A stretch of 50,750 nt of DNA from Bacteroidota bacterium (GTDB lineage Bacteria; Bacteroidota; Bacteroidia; JABEUT01), in assembly GCA_013288345.1 (NCBI GenBank), contig JABDCA010000020.1, forward strand, positions 1 through 50,750, written 5' to 3'. Positions 25,944 to 35,176 of the stretch are shown here, piece by piece. The notes below the pieces were generated by a model, which worked only from the letters and a program-made list of their open reading frames with translations, made no database searches and had not been told where the DNA came from. Position 1 is the stretch's first letter. Each line of letters begins with the position of its first letter. The position numbers and the translations under genes were made by a program.

Positions 25944-27380
25944 ATGGAAAAAACACACGCTAAGGTTTGGGAACAGTGCCTTACGATTATCAAAGATAAC
26001 GTAACGCCACAGAGCTTTAAGACGTGGTTCGAGCCTATTAAGCCTATCAAGTTGAAAGATAATGTACTGACCATACAGGTGCCCAGTCAATTCGTTTACG
26101 AGTACCTTGAGGAACATTACATAACCTTACTTAAGAAAGCGATAAAGAGGGAACTAGGCTCTGATTCACGTTTAGAATATAGCATTGTAATGGAGAACAC
26201 CCGCAATGCTAAACCATATACCGTAAAGATACCGGGCTCGAATAAACAAGCTGCAAAAGGCCAACCTGTTAATATTCCTATTGATATTAATAAGAACCCT
26301 ATCCGCAACCCGTTTATTATACCGGGCCTAAAGAAGGTAGACGTTGCTCCGCAACTTAACCCTAACTATTCTTTTGAGAATTTTATTGAAGGAGACTGTA
26401 ATCGCCTTGCCCGCTCTGCAGGATTTGCAGTGGCGCAAAAGCCGGGTGGAACATCTTTCAATCCGCTCTTTATATATGGTGGAGTAGGTTTGGGTAAAAC
26501 GCACCTTGCTCACGCTATAGGTTTAGAGATAAAGAATAACCTGCCGAACAAGACCGTTCTTTATTTATCCTCGGAGAAATTTACAACTCAGTTTATTGAT
26601 GCTACCAAGAACAATACACAGAACGACTTTATCAACTTCTATCAAATGATAGATGTGTTGATAGTGGATGATGTACAGTTCCTGGCTAAGAAGGAAAAAA
26701 CACAAGATGTGTTCTTCCATATATTTAATCACTTGCACCAAAATGGCAAGCAGTTGGTGTTTACATGCGACAAACCTCCGGTAGAAATTGAAGGTATGGA
26801 GCAACGTTTATTGTCTCGCTTTAAATGGGGCCTTGCTGCTGATCTTCAAATGCCGGGGCTTGAAACACGTATAGCTATACTGCAACGTAAAATATATACC
26901 GAAGGTCTTGACATATCTAGCGATGTAGTAGAATACCTTGCATATAGTATTAATAGTAATGTTCGCGAATTAGAAGGTGCGCTTATATCATTGGTTGCAC
27001 AGTCTTCACTCAACAAGAAAGCTATTACACTTGAACTTGCCAAACAAATGATTGACAAGTTTGTGAAGAACACTGCACGCGAAGTTTCTATAGACTATAT
27101 ACAAAAGGTAGTATGCGATTACTTCGGACTGCCAATTGAAATGATCAAATCGAAGACTCGTAAGAGAGAGGTTGTTCAGGCACGCCAGATAACTATGTAC
27201 TTTGCCAAGAGCTTCACCAAATCTTCGCTTGCCAGTATTGGTTTACAGTGCGGTGGTAAAGACCACGCTACCGTGTTGCATGCTTGCAAAACAGTGAATA
27301 ATCTTATCGATACCGATAAAAGGTTTAAAGGATATATACTTGAGTTGGAAAAGAAGATAACTCTTTCGAACTACCAGTAA
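25944..27380 (+). CDS. dnaA: Chromosomal replication initiator DnaA
   Basis: All four domains are present in 478 residues. Domain I is at 1-80, followed by a linker. The AAA+ domain has Walker A GGVGLGKTH (179-187), Walker B LIVDDVQF (Asp242-Asp243) and an arginine-finger region LLSRFKWG. The C-terminal DNA-binding domain has GGKDHATVLHA (437-447), the DnaA signature. DnaA binds origin boxes with ATP and melts DNA to start replication. The gene here is not next to dnaN, as is common in Bacteroidota. It has a strong terminator after it and a long leader before it. Confidence 0.98.
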   Translation: MEKTHAKVWEQCLTIIKDNVTPQSFKTWFEPIKPIKLKDNVLTIQVPSQFVYEYLEEHYITLLKKAIKRELGSDSRLEYSIVMENTRNAKPYTVKIPGSNKQAAKGQPVNIPIDINKNPIRNPFIIPGLKKVDVAPQLNPNYSFENFIEGDCNRLARSAGFAVAQKPGGTSFNPLFIYGGVGLGKTHLAHAIGLEIKNNLPNKTVLYLSSEKFTTQFIDATKNNTQNDFINFYQMIDVLIVDDVQFLAKKEKTQDVFFHIFNHLHQNGKQLVFTCDKPPVEIEGMEQRLLSRFKWGLAADLQMPGLETRIAILQRKIYTEGLDISSDVVEYLAYSINSNVRELEGALISLVAQSSLNKKAITLELAKQMIDKFVKNTAREVSIDYIQKVVCDYFGLPIEMIKSKTRKREVVQARQITMYFAKSFTKSSLASIGLQCGGKDHATVLHACKTVNNLIDTDKRFKGYILELEKKITLSNYQ

Positions 27381-27400
27381 ACAATATTTATCCTACAGGT

Positions 27401-27429
27401 AAAAAGAGAGGCTAATGGCCTCTCTTTTT
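27401..27429 (+). terminator. Intrinsic terminator after dnaA
   Basis: AAAAAGAGAGGC pairs with GCCTCTCTTTTT around a 5-nt loop, 20 bases after the dnaA stop, with a T run. Confidence 0.88.
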
Positions 27430-27450
27430 ATTTTGCAAGATTGAATTCGG

Positions 27451-27458
27451 TACCTTTG
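27451..27458 (+). promoter_or_regulatory. Bacteroidota -7 element for the phosphatase gene
   Basis: TACCTTTG matches TAnnTTTG and lies 16 nt before the ATG. The nearest TTTG (27432-27435) has a spacing of only 15 nt. Confidence 0.4.
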
Positions 27459-27474
27459 TTTTATAGAATATGTT

Positions 27475-27954
27475 ATGAGTAAAAAGATAATGATGGTTTG
27501 CCATGGCAATATTTGCCGATCTCCACTGGCAAAATTCCTGATGATAAAGAAACTGGGAGAAAAAGGAATTGCCGGGTATGAAGTTGACTCAGCCGGTACA
27601 TCTGGCGCCCATGCAGGAGAAGCGCCCGATGCCCGTACCATTGCCAATGCACTTACACATGGCGTAGATGTTTCTTCGAACAGATCGAAACAATTTAAAA
27701 GTACCGACTTTGAAAAATTCGACCGTATATATGTGATGGATAGCGCCAACTATGCCGATGTAATGCTGTTGGCAGATAGTGAAAGGGAAAAGAATAAGGT
27801 AAAGCTATTTCTTGATTCGGCACATCCGGGTTCGGATGATTCGGTACCCGACCCATGGTATGGCGATGAGAAAGGATTTGACAAAGTGTACCATATAATA
27901 GATAAAGCCTGTGGATCCATTGCTGATAAAATAAAAGAGGGCGAATTACCTTAA
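27475..27954 (+). CDS. Low-molecular-weight protein tyrosine phosphatase
   Basis: A 159-residue cytoplasmic phosphatase with the P-loop VCHGNICRSP at 8-17 (nucleophile Cys9, Arg15) and the general-acid loop VPDPWYG (Asp126). The usual Cys-Leu-Gly-Asn is replaced by Cys-His-Gly-Asn, which is seen in many bacterial members. In bacteria such enzymes often counteract tyrosine kinases in polysaccharide export; no kinase is nearby. The downstream methyltransferase begins 4 bases later, so the two are co-transcribed. Confidence 0.93.
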   Translation: MSKKIMMVCHGNICRSPLAKFLMIKKLGEKGIAGYEVDSAGTSGAHAGEAPDARTIANALTHGVDVSSNRSKQFKSTDFEKFDRIYVMDSANYADVMLLADSEREKNKVKLFLDSAHPGSDDSVPDPWYGDEKGFDKVYHIIDKACGSIADKIKEGELP

Positions 27955-27958
27955 TTGG

Positions 27959-28672
27959 ATGAGTAATACTGAAAAGGGCATATTGTATTTAATTCCAAGC
28001 TTGTTGGGCGATTCAGTAATTGAGCGCTCGATACCTGCTTTCAATAAAGAGATCATACAATCGCTTGAGGAGTTTATAGTAGAGGACTTGCGCAGCGCCC
28101 GTAGGTTTTTAATAAAGATGGGAAGCAAACCCATTGACTCACTTACTTTCCATTTGTTGAATGAACATACAACACATGGGAATATAAGCCCCTATATTGA
28201 TGGACTGTTGAAAGGCAAAAACGTTGGCTTATTATCTGATGCTGGGTGCCCTGGCATTGCTGACCCCGGTGCCGATGTGGTGAGGCTTGCACATAAGCAT
28301 GGTATAAAGGTTGTGCCTTTGGTTGGCCCATCATCTATATTGCTTGCACTTATTTCATCGGGGTTGAACGGACAGGGTTTTTCATTTCATGGGTATTTAC
28401 CTAAGAAGCAACCCGAAAGAGGTGCTAAAATAAAGCAACTGGAATCGATTGCATACAGAGATAACCAAACCCAGATATTTATTGAAACACCTTATCGGAA
28501 TGATGCACTGCTGCAGGACTTACTAAGCGCATGCAGGCCCGATACTTTACTTTGTGTGGCTTCTGATATTACGTTGTCAACGGAATATATAAGAACTGCA
28601 ACGGTGAAAGAGTGGCGCGCCGAAAAGCGAAGTTTCAATGATCACCCTGCTGTATTCCTGATAGGGAAATAA
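27959..28672 (+). CDS. RsmI-like SAM-dependent methyltransferase (tetrapyrrole methylase fold)
   Basis: A 237-residue protein with the class III methyltransferase fold. GLLSDAGCPGIADPGADVV (about 90-108), PLVGPSSILLALISSGL (about 119-135) and FIETPYRN (about 173-180) match RsmI, which 2'-O-methylates C1402 of 16S rRNA with RsmH. It differs from the classic RsmI N-terminus: GILYLIPSLLGD replaces G-x-L-Y-x-V-P-T-P-I-G, a form common in Bacteroidota. The target is therefore probable, not certain. It is co-transcribed with the phosphatase and ends 2 bases before the convergent glycosyltransferase. Confidence 0.85.
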   Translation: MSNTEKGILYLIPSLLGDSVIERSIPAFNKEIIQSLEEFIVEDLRSARRFLIKMGSKPIDSLTFHLLNEHTTHGNISPYIDGLLKGKNVGLLSDAGCPGIADPGADVVRLAHKHGIKVVPLVGPSSILLALISSGLNGQGFSFHGYLPKKQPERGAKIKQLESIAYRDNQTQIFIETPYRNDALLQDLLSACRPDTLLCVASDITLSTEYIRTATVKEWRAEKRSFNDHPAVFLIGK

Positions 28673-28674
28673 GT

Positions 28675-29661
28675 TCAGGATTCTAAAACCTTTATGAGTC
28701 TATCTACTTTAATAGTAGTGGCACATTTAAAATGTCCTTCAGGGCAAGCTTTGTAGCCATGCAGGCCACAGGGGCGACAGGTTAATTTCTCTTCCGTTTC
28801 AATGATGAATGACTTTTTAGAAAGCGGCCCAAAACCAAATGCAGGAATAGTGGAACAGTATATGGCAGTTACAGGTGCATTCATGGCAGAGGCAATATGC
28901 ATAGGGGCAGAATCATTTACATAATTCATAGTTGCATCTTGCATGAGTGCTGCCGATTGCAGGAAAGATAACTTGCCCGCAAGGTTCATTACTTTTTTGT
29001 TTGTAGTCGACTCAATGATCTGGTTACACAGGTCCTTATCGCTCTTAGCGCCTAACAAGTAAACCTGGTATTTGTTACTTAAGCCATTTAAAAACTCAAT
29101 CCATTTGTCTTTCGGGAATTGTTTTGTAAACCATACCGAAGATGGAGCTAGACATATATAAGGGCTTGCTTTGTATTGAGCAACTGATTCGTAATCGGCA
29201 GGAGCAGGGTACAACTTGGGTTGCACTATTTTGTTGTCGGTAAATGATGCAACCAATTCTAAGTTTCTTTCTACTTCGTGCTTGCCATTGCCAATTGTGT
29301 GCACCACCTTTTTTGTATAGCAGAACGAGAAAGGGTTTTTGTCAAAGCCGATCTTTTCTTTAGCGCGCGAAAATAACGTGATAAGGCCTGAACTGCCATA
29401 ACGATGCAGGTTTATAATCTTATCGTATCTGGCCTTTTTAACTTCTGCAATTACGCGTGCCTGTGCCGCAATGCGTGGCGCCTTTTTATTAAGTACAATT
29501 ACTTTATGAATAAATGGGTGCCCATCCAGTAGCGACTCATTGCCTTTGCGCAGCAGGAAGTCTATCTGTGCGGTTGGGAAGTATTGGTGCAGCTTTTCTA
29601 CTACCGGTGTGGCCAGTATTACATCGCCAATAAACGCTGTTTGAATTACCAGTATCTTCAA
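28675..29661 (-). CDS. Glycosyltransferase family 9 (ADP-heptose:LPS heptosyltransferase-like)
   Basis: A GT-B enzyme of 328 residues that probably adds heptose or a related sugar to the inner core of lipopolysaccharide, in the cytoplasm at the inner membrane. The N-terminus ILVIQTAFIGDVILATPVVE, the centre LAPSSVWFTKQFPKDKW (about 173-189) and the nucleotide-binding NDSAPMHIASAMNAPVTAIY (about 251-270) are family motifs. C-terminal cysteines (TCRPCG, KACPEGHFKC) form the usual LPS heptosyltransferase tail. The start is a TTG at 29661, the only codon that keeps the first strand intact. Confidence 0.92.
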   Translation of the reverse strand: MKILVIQTAFIGDVILATPVVEKLHQYFPTAQIDFLLRKGNESLLDGHPFIHKVIVLNKKAPRIAAQARVIAEVKKARYDKIINLHRYGSSGLITLFSRAKEKIGFDKNPFSFCYTKKVVHTIGNGKHEVERNLELVASFTDNKIVQPKLYPAPADYESVAQYKASPYICLAPSSVWFTKQFPKDKWIEFLNGLSNKYQVYLLGAKSDKDLCNQIIESTTNKKVMNLAGKLSFLQSAALMQDATMNYVNDSAPMHIASAMNAPVTAIYCSTIPAFGFGPLSKKSFIIETEEKLTCRPCGLHGYKACPEGHFKCATTIKVDRLIKVLES

Positions 29662-29714
29662 AATTCAGAATAAGGTGGGGCAATTATAACAATAATAGGC
29701 CTAAGATATTGCTT

Positions 29715-30371
29715 TTAGAAATGAGTCAGTTGGTAAAACACCCCTGCATTGCCTAAATAACTGGGTATGCCGGCATAACCTGCTTCAAGCCAGATACCTA
29801 CATTTTTGGTGATGTATATCCTCATTCCAATAAATCCTCCAAGTAAAACACCGGCATAAGTATCTTGCGTATTAAAACTGCCAATGGTTGGTGAGCTTAT
29901 GGTAGAAGATTCAGAGGTAATGGTAAAGCCCAATGTAAGGCCCATGTAAGGGTCAATTCTGCTGCCTAAATTAAAGTGGTACGTAGGCCTTGCTGCCACG
30001 CCAAAATACAACCCCGATACTTTATCGGTAACGGTGCCTGCTGCATACTGGTTTCCTGTAGGGTCGGCTATATTATAAGGTATGTTATTGCCTGTTACGT
30101 TGGCACTTGCAAAGGTCACCTGAGTGCCTATGCCAAAGGTAAGGCCAATTTTAGCTTCGTAGTTAAGCACAGCACCCGGCGAAATGGTTCCTGCGTAATT
30201 AGGTAACAGGTTATACGAAATTCCCGGAGCGCCCAGGCCACCACCGTAGCTACCACCAATGCTCATGATATTTGCCAGATCGGCTGATGCCTGGCCTTGA
30301 GAGGCAGGTGCCAAGCCCATAAAGAGAGTGGTGAAAACGATTATAGAAAACTTCCTGTAGATACTGTACAC
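29715..30371 (-). CDS. Predicted outer-membrane beta-barrel protein
   Basis: A signal peptide ends near residue 27 (APASQGQA). The mature 190 residues show alternating aromatic and Gly patterns (GGSYGGGLGAPGISYN, IGLTFGIGTQVTF, LYFGVAARPTYHFN, PYMGLTLGFTI, LLGGFIGMRIYI) and end in an aromatic (LTHF), as in 8-stranded outer-membrane barrels. There is no clue to function. The start is a GTG at 30371; a TAAATTTG core at 30406-30399 (minus strand) lies 27 nt upstream and supports it. Confidence 0.75.
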   Translation of the reverse strand: MYSIYRKFSIIVFTTLFMGLAPASQGQASADLANIMSIGGSYGGGLGAPGISYNLLPNYAGTISPGAVLNYEAKIGLTFGIGTQVTFASANVTGNNIPYNIADPTGNQYAAGTVTDKVSGLYFGVAARPTYHFNLGSRIDPYMGLTLGFTITSESSTISSPTIGSFNTQDTYAGVLLGGFIGMRIYITKNVGIWLEAGYAGIPSYLGNAGVFYQLTHF

Positions 30372-30448
30372 TTAAACTGTAATAGAATTTTGCGCGGTCA
30401 AATTTAATACTTTCTATTGATTAGCAGAGAATTAGCGAGCCATTAAGC

Positions 30449-30482
30449 AAAAAGCCCCACAGCACATGCTGTAGGGCTTTTT
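30449..30482 (-). terminator. Intrinsic terminator of groESL
   Basis: AAAAAGCCC and ACAGCA pair with TGCTGT and GGGCTTTTT, with one C-A mismatch inside a 16-bp stem. It is 20 bases past the groEL stop on the minus strand. Confidence 0.85.
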
Positions 30483-30501
30483 AGTTGCAAGCTGTGAGCT
30501 A

Positions 30502-32157
<1,656 letters not shown>

Positions 32158-32183
32158 TTAATGTTTATTTGATAAGGGTTTGA

Positions 32184-32471
32184 TTATTCGAAATATCCTA
32201 ATACGTCATCCTGGCGCATGATCAGGTATTCTTTACCATCAATGCCAATTTCAGAACCTGAATACTTTCCATAAAGAATTTTGTCGCCTACTTTAAGGGT
32301 TACAGGCTCATCTTTCTTTTTGCCCGGGCCTACTGCCACTATAACTCCCTTTTGAGGTTTTTCCTTAGCGGTATCAGGTATAATAATACCACCTGTGGTT
32401 TTGCTTTCTGCTTCAGCAGCTTCAACCAGTACGCGGTCGCCCTGCGGTACGAAGTTTACTTTTTTTGCCAT
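32184..32471 (-). CDS. groS: Co-chaperonin GroES (10 kDa)
   Basis: The 95-residue lid of GroEL. Family motifs are seen: PQGDRVLVEAAEAESKTTGG at the N-terminus with the mobile loop, KPQKGVIVAVGPG near 39, and KVGDKILYGKYSGSEI near 61. First gene of the groESL operon. The heat-shock CIRCE element expected in some phyla is not visible; an A/T-rich stretch and an inverted repeat lie upstream. Confidence 0.98.
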   Translation of the reverse strand: MAKKVNFVPQGDRVLVEAAEAESKTTGGIIIPDTAKEKPQKGVIVAVGPGKKKDEPVTLKVGDKILYGKYSGSEIGIDGKEYLIMRQDDVLGYFE

Positions 32472-33155
32472 GATTTTTTGGTTTTTAATTGTTATATTGG
32501 TTTTAAAATAATTCTCTGCTTTACTACTTTCAATTTCCGTGCCAAGTGCTTGCAGGTGCCATTTTTTGCATTTGGGATTGCGAATCTATGCCAAAAAAGC
32601 ATAATACATGACAGTTATATGTCGTTCTATGCCATTTTAAAAAAAATAGCCCTGTTCAACCCGCTGAACACGGGTTACACTTTTGCTCTTTTGTTACCCA
32701 TCAAGTGATTGATTTTCAGTGTTAATGATTCGGAAAATTTTGTCATTTTGTAACCCGACTTTGGCATTTTGCCTGTTGCATTTTTTATGGTGAAAAGGCT
32801 GCCTAAAAGTAGGTTTTGTCGCACTGAGCTTGCGTAAGTGCAAGGAATATGTTTCGACAAGCTCAACATGACAGTTTCTTTTTTGGAGGGGCGTTATGCA
32901 ACGGGATGTAACCTCTTAATGTTTTTTAATTGAATGGTTCCACAAAATTAACCAATTTGTATTTTATATAAAACAAAATGTTTATTAATTATCAACAACC
33001 CAATTAGGGTGGAATGATAATTCCGATCTTTTTATTATTCGTCTAACAGCGTTTAGATTAGGCGCTACACAGGAACGGTTTAGGTATAGATAGGGCCGCA
33101 TGTCGGGAGGGATTAAATATTTACTACTTTCGGCTATCATTAAATATATTTACAC
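32472..33155. other. Long intergenic region upstream of groES
   Basis: About 680 bases with no credible gene. It holds the groES promoter (not clearly visible), a 9-bp inverted repeat CGGGTTACA / TGTAACCCG (32671-32679 and 32749-32757), a CTGAGCTTG-type dispersed repeat (32819-32873), and the leader of the first HigA-like gene. A 64-codon reading frame over the repeat is not believable. Confidence 0.6.
32819..32873. repeat. Dispersed double-hairpin repeat of the CTGAGCTTG type
   Basis: Two short hairpins in tandem: GCACT-N11-AGTGC (32821-32841), containing TGAGCTTG, and ATGTT-N11-AACAT (32849-32869), containing CGACAAGCTC. The inner parts are near-complements of each other. The same TGAGCTTGTCGA core occurs inside nadC at 45205-45228. 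Confidence 0.65.
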
Positions 33156-33542
33156 ATGACACCTTTTAAACTGGCTAAAGAAACTATCAACACAAATCCT
33201 ACCCATCCGGGTGCATTATTGCACGATGAGATAGAGTACCGTGGCATATCGATTGCCGAATTGGCAGCAGATATGAATATGGACGCTACCTTGTTGGAAG
33301 CTGTTGTAAATGGCAAAAGCAGCGTAACTGCCGATATTGCCTTAAAGCTTGAGAAGGTATTGGGTGTAGATGCATACTACTGGATGCGTATACAAGGCAA
33401 ATTCGATATTGATGACCTGCGTTTAAAAGAATTTAAAAAGAACCCTGATTTGTTAAATAGTAACACCGGTTCAGCTATAGCCCTGGAACCTAAGAGCGCT
33501 TATGCAAGCCTTTCGAAGAGAACCAAGACATTGGAACAATAA
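33156..33542 (+). CDS. HigA-like XRE antitoxin paralogue without a toxin (1)
   Basis: A 128-residue protein with an XRE-type helix-turn-helix at about 17-80 (THPGALLHDEIEYRGISIAE, ADMNMDATLLEAVVNGKSSV, LKLEKVLGVDAYYWMRIQ), the HigA/VapA family pattern. A C-terminal tail carries EPKSAYASL. No toxin gene precedes it in the 680 bases upstream. It resembles the HigA partner at 33924 and the paralogue at 34512. It may repress itself or cross-neutralise the neighbouring toxin. The strong terminator after it separates it from higBA. Confidence 0.8.
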   Translation: MTPFKLAKETINTNPTHPGALLHDEIEYRGISIAELAADMNMDATLLEAVVNGKSSVTADIALKLEKVLGVDAYYWMRIQGKFDIDDLRLKEFKKNPDLLNSNTGSAIALEPKSAYASLSKRTKTLEQ

Positions 33543-33558
33543 TAAGATTGTAATTATT

Positions 33559-33588
33559 AAAAAGCCCTGCAGAGATGCGGGGCTTTTT
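33559..33588 (+). terminator. Intrinsic terminator after the first HigA-like gene
   Basis: AAAAAGCCCTGCA pairs with TGCGGGGCTTTTT around GAGA, with one T-G pair, and a T run follows. Confidence 0.88.
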
Positions 33589-33600
33589 TATTAGGTAAAG

Positions 33601-33638
33601 AATAATTCACTATTATAGTGAATTATTTAGTATATTTG
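33601..33638 (+). promoter_or_regulatory. higBA promoter with palindromic operator
   Basis: A perfect 27-bp palindrome (AATAATTCACTAT-T-ATAGTGAATTATT, 33601-33627) sits just before TATATTTG (33631-33638), an exact TAnnTTTG core; the ATG of the toxin is 11 nt further. The palindrome covers the -33 region and spacer, where an antitoxin dimer would block transcription. HigA-type antitoxins are known to autorepress through such sites. Confidence 0.75.
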
Positions 33639-33649
33639 TATTAAGATAT

Positions 33650-33931
33650 ATGGAAATAAAGTACATATCAGTTGAACTTCTGAATTATTATACAGGCAGT
33701 TATTCCGGTAAGCAACGATTCCCGAGTGATATACTGATAAGGTTTAAGGATAAGATAGATTTTATGATGGCTGCGGAAAGTATAATGGCCTTGTCGAAAA
33801 TGCGGAGCTTGAATATTGAAAAGATAGGAACCCATTGGAGCGCAAGAATTAATAAGCAATACAGAATAGAATTTGATTTTATTAAACCTAACACATTGTT
33901 AATCCTGAAAATATCAAAGCATTATGAGTAA
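33650..33931 (+). CDS. HigB-like toxin (RelE/ParE superfamily)
   Basis: A 93-residue basic protein. IEKIGTHWSARINKQYRIEFDF (about 57-78, read in two pieces) matches the HigB core, in which a Trp/Arg-rich strand precedes the last strands; LLILKISKHYE closes the fold. HigB-type toxins cut mRNA on the ribosome. The toxin-before-antitoxin order and the 8-base overlap with the next gene are the HigBA hallmark. The N-terminal 45 residues are a less usual extension/helix pair (YYTGSYSGKQRFPSDILIRF), so activity is not assured. Confidence 0.82.
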   Translation: MEIKYISVELLNYYTGSYSGKQRFPSDILIRFKDKIDFMMAAESIMALSKMRSLNIEKIGTHWSARINKQYRIEFDFIKPNTLLILKISKHYE

Positions 33932-34292
33932 AATAAAAACATACGCGATAACTAAGGATACAATTCCCGCTCACGCAACCCACCCAGGTATGCTTTTGCA
34001 GGATGAAATAGAATACAGAGGTATTAAGCAGAAAGACCTTGCAAGTAGCATGAATATTGCAGCAACTGTGCTGAATGAAATAATACACGGTAAAAGAAAT
34101 CTTACGGCGGACCTGGCATTAAAACTGGAAAAAGCCCTCGATGTTGATGCTATAACATGGATGCGCTTGCAAGTAAAGTTTGATATAGATAGTATACGTA
34201 TAAAGGAAAGAGATAAGATTATACACAGGCCATTGGCAATGGCGAGTGAGCCTAAAGTCAAGTATACCAGAGTAAAAAAGACTGATAAGTAG
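33924..34292 (+). CDS. HigA-like antitoxin
   Basis: A 122-residue XRE protein overlapping the toxin by 8 bases, so translationally coupled. The helix-turn-helix spans about 18-80 (THPGMLLQDEIEYRGIKQKD, NEIIHGKRNLTADLALKLEK). The C-terminus has EPKVKY, matching the EPKSAY/EPKSTY tails of the two flanking paralogues. It should bind the toxin and repress the operon through the palindrome at 33601-33627. Confidence 0.88.
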   Translation: MSKIKTYAITKDTIPAHATHPGMLLQDEIEYRGIKQKDLASSMNIAATVLNEIIHGKRNLTADLALKLEKALDVDAITWMRLQVKFDIDSIRIKERDKIIHRPLAMASEPKVKYTRVKKTDK

Positions 34293-34481
34293 ACTTATTT
34301 TTATTGGTATAGTAATTGCCGTTTAGTGGTTGTATTACTAAATGATCAGGTGGATTCTTATTTATGCGATAGAAACATATTTTTTGGGCACGAAACATAG
34401 TATAGATAAGCTATTAACATAAACCGTTTTAGCTTAACAATAACTTCACGCAAAACGGCAGGTAATAAAACGCTGTGTGCC

Positions 34482-34489
34482 TACTTTTG
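34482..34489 (+). promoter_or_regulatory. Bacteroidota -7 element for the third HigA-like gene
   Basis: TACTTTTG matches TAnnTTTG and lies 22 nt before the ATG. An inverted CCGTTTT / AAAACGG pair (34424-34430 and 34452-34458) sits upstream and could be an operator. Confidence 0.4.
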
Positions 34490-34511
34490 TGAAAAATAAA
34501 ACGCATTTATT

Positions 34512-34895
34512 ATGGAAACTAAAATGTTCACAAAAGTTCTGGTACCAACCTCAGCTACACATCCCGGAACATTGCTTCGTGATGAATTGGAATACCGTGC
34601 CATTGATACACATGAACTGGCTGCATGGATGAAAATGGAGCCCATTGAATTAATGGTGGTGATGGATGGCGAGAAACATATAACAGCTGAATTTGCCATG
34701 AAGCTTGAAAAAATGCTGGGCATTGATGCATACTATTGGTTGCGTACCCAGGCTAAATATGATATTGATACATTGAGAATAAAAGAGTGGGAAAATAACC
34801 CCGGCCTTTTAAATGAAATACTATCCGGTTCGATGGTTGTGGTAAATGAGCCTAAAAGCACTTATGCTAACCTCGGAAAGAAAGTAACCGCGTAA
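34512..34895 (+). CDS. HigA-like XRE antitoxin paralogue without a toxin (2)
   Basis: A 127-residue XRE protein, similar throughout to the paralogue at 33156 (THPGTLLRDELEYRAIDTHE; EKMLGIDAYYWLRTQAKYDID; NNPGLLNE; EPKSTYANLGKK). No toxin lies upstream in the 219-base gap or downstream. It is its own unit with its own -7 element and terminator. Possibly left over from a duplicated higBA locus, or a stand-alone regulator. Confidence 0.8.
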   Translation: METKMFTKVLVPTSATHPGTLLRDELEYRAIDTHELAAWMKMEPIELMVVMDGEKHITAEFAMKLEKMLGIDAYYWLRTQAKYDIDTLRIKEWENNPGLLNEILSGSMVVVNEPKSTYANLGKKVTA

Positions 34896-34910
34896 TACAA
34901 CACTCTGATT

Positions 34911-34940
34911 AAAAACCCCGCAGTGTTGCGGGGCTTTTTT
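34911..34940 (+). terminator. Intrinsic terminator after the third HigA-like gene
   Basis: CCCCGCA pairs with TGCGGGG around GTGT, flanked by AAAAA and a T run. Confidence 0.88.
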
Positions 34941-34968
34941 GTTTTATAGCTTAGTTTATAACTAGTTG

Positions 34969-35142
34969 TTAGGCTAAAGCCAAAACCTTTGGGCATATCT
35001 ACCCACGACCTACATACCTTCGCCAAGGCTATGGCTGTCAAAGAAAGGTCGTGGCAATAGAAATGGATTAAAATTCCAAATTAATAGCCCCGACTTTCAA
35101 GTCGGGGATTAGAAAACACAATTGATTTTGGCTTTAGCCAAA
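34969..35142. repeat. 174-bp MITE-like element, copy 1
   Basis: Ends in inverted GGCTAAAGCC...GGCTTTAGCC sequences. Inside are further hairpin arms: CCCACGACCT with AGGTCGTGG, and CCCCGACTT-TC-AAGTCGGGG. A 107-base inner block (35001-35107) matches copy 2 (36693-36799) with three differences. There is no coding capacity. The hairpin-rich plan is like non-autonomous REP- or MITE-type elements. Confidence 0.8.
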
Positions 35143-35176
35143 TACATTATTTACAACGCTTTACGAGAACAAACCC

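Noticed and set aside
32675-32869. 64-codon minus-strand reading frame upstream of groES
   Set aside because: Its N-terminus (MLSLSKH...) is the translation of the CTGAGCTTG-type repeat and the rest has no protein-like pattern; it is a product of the repeat.
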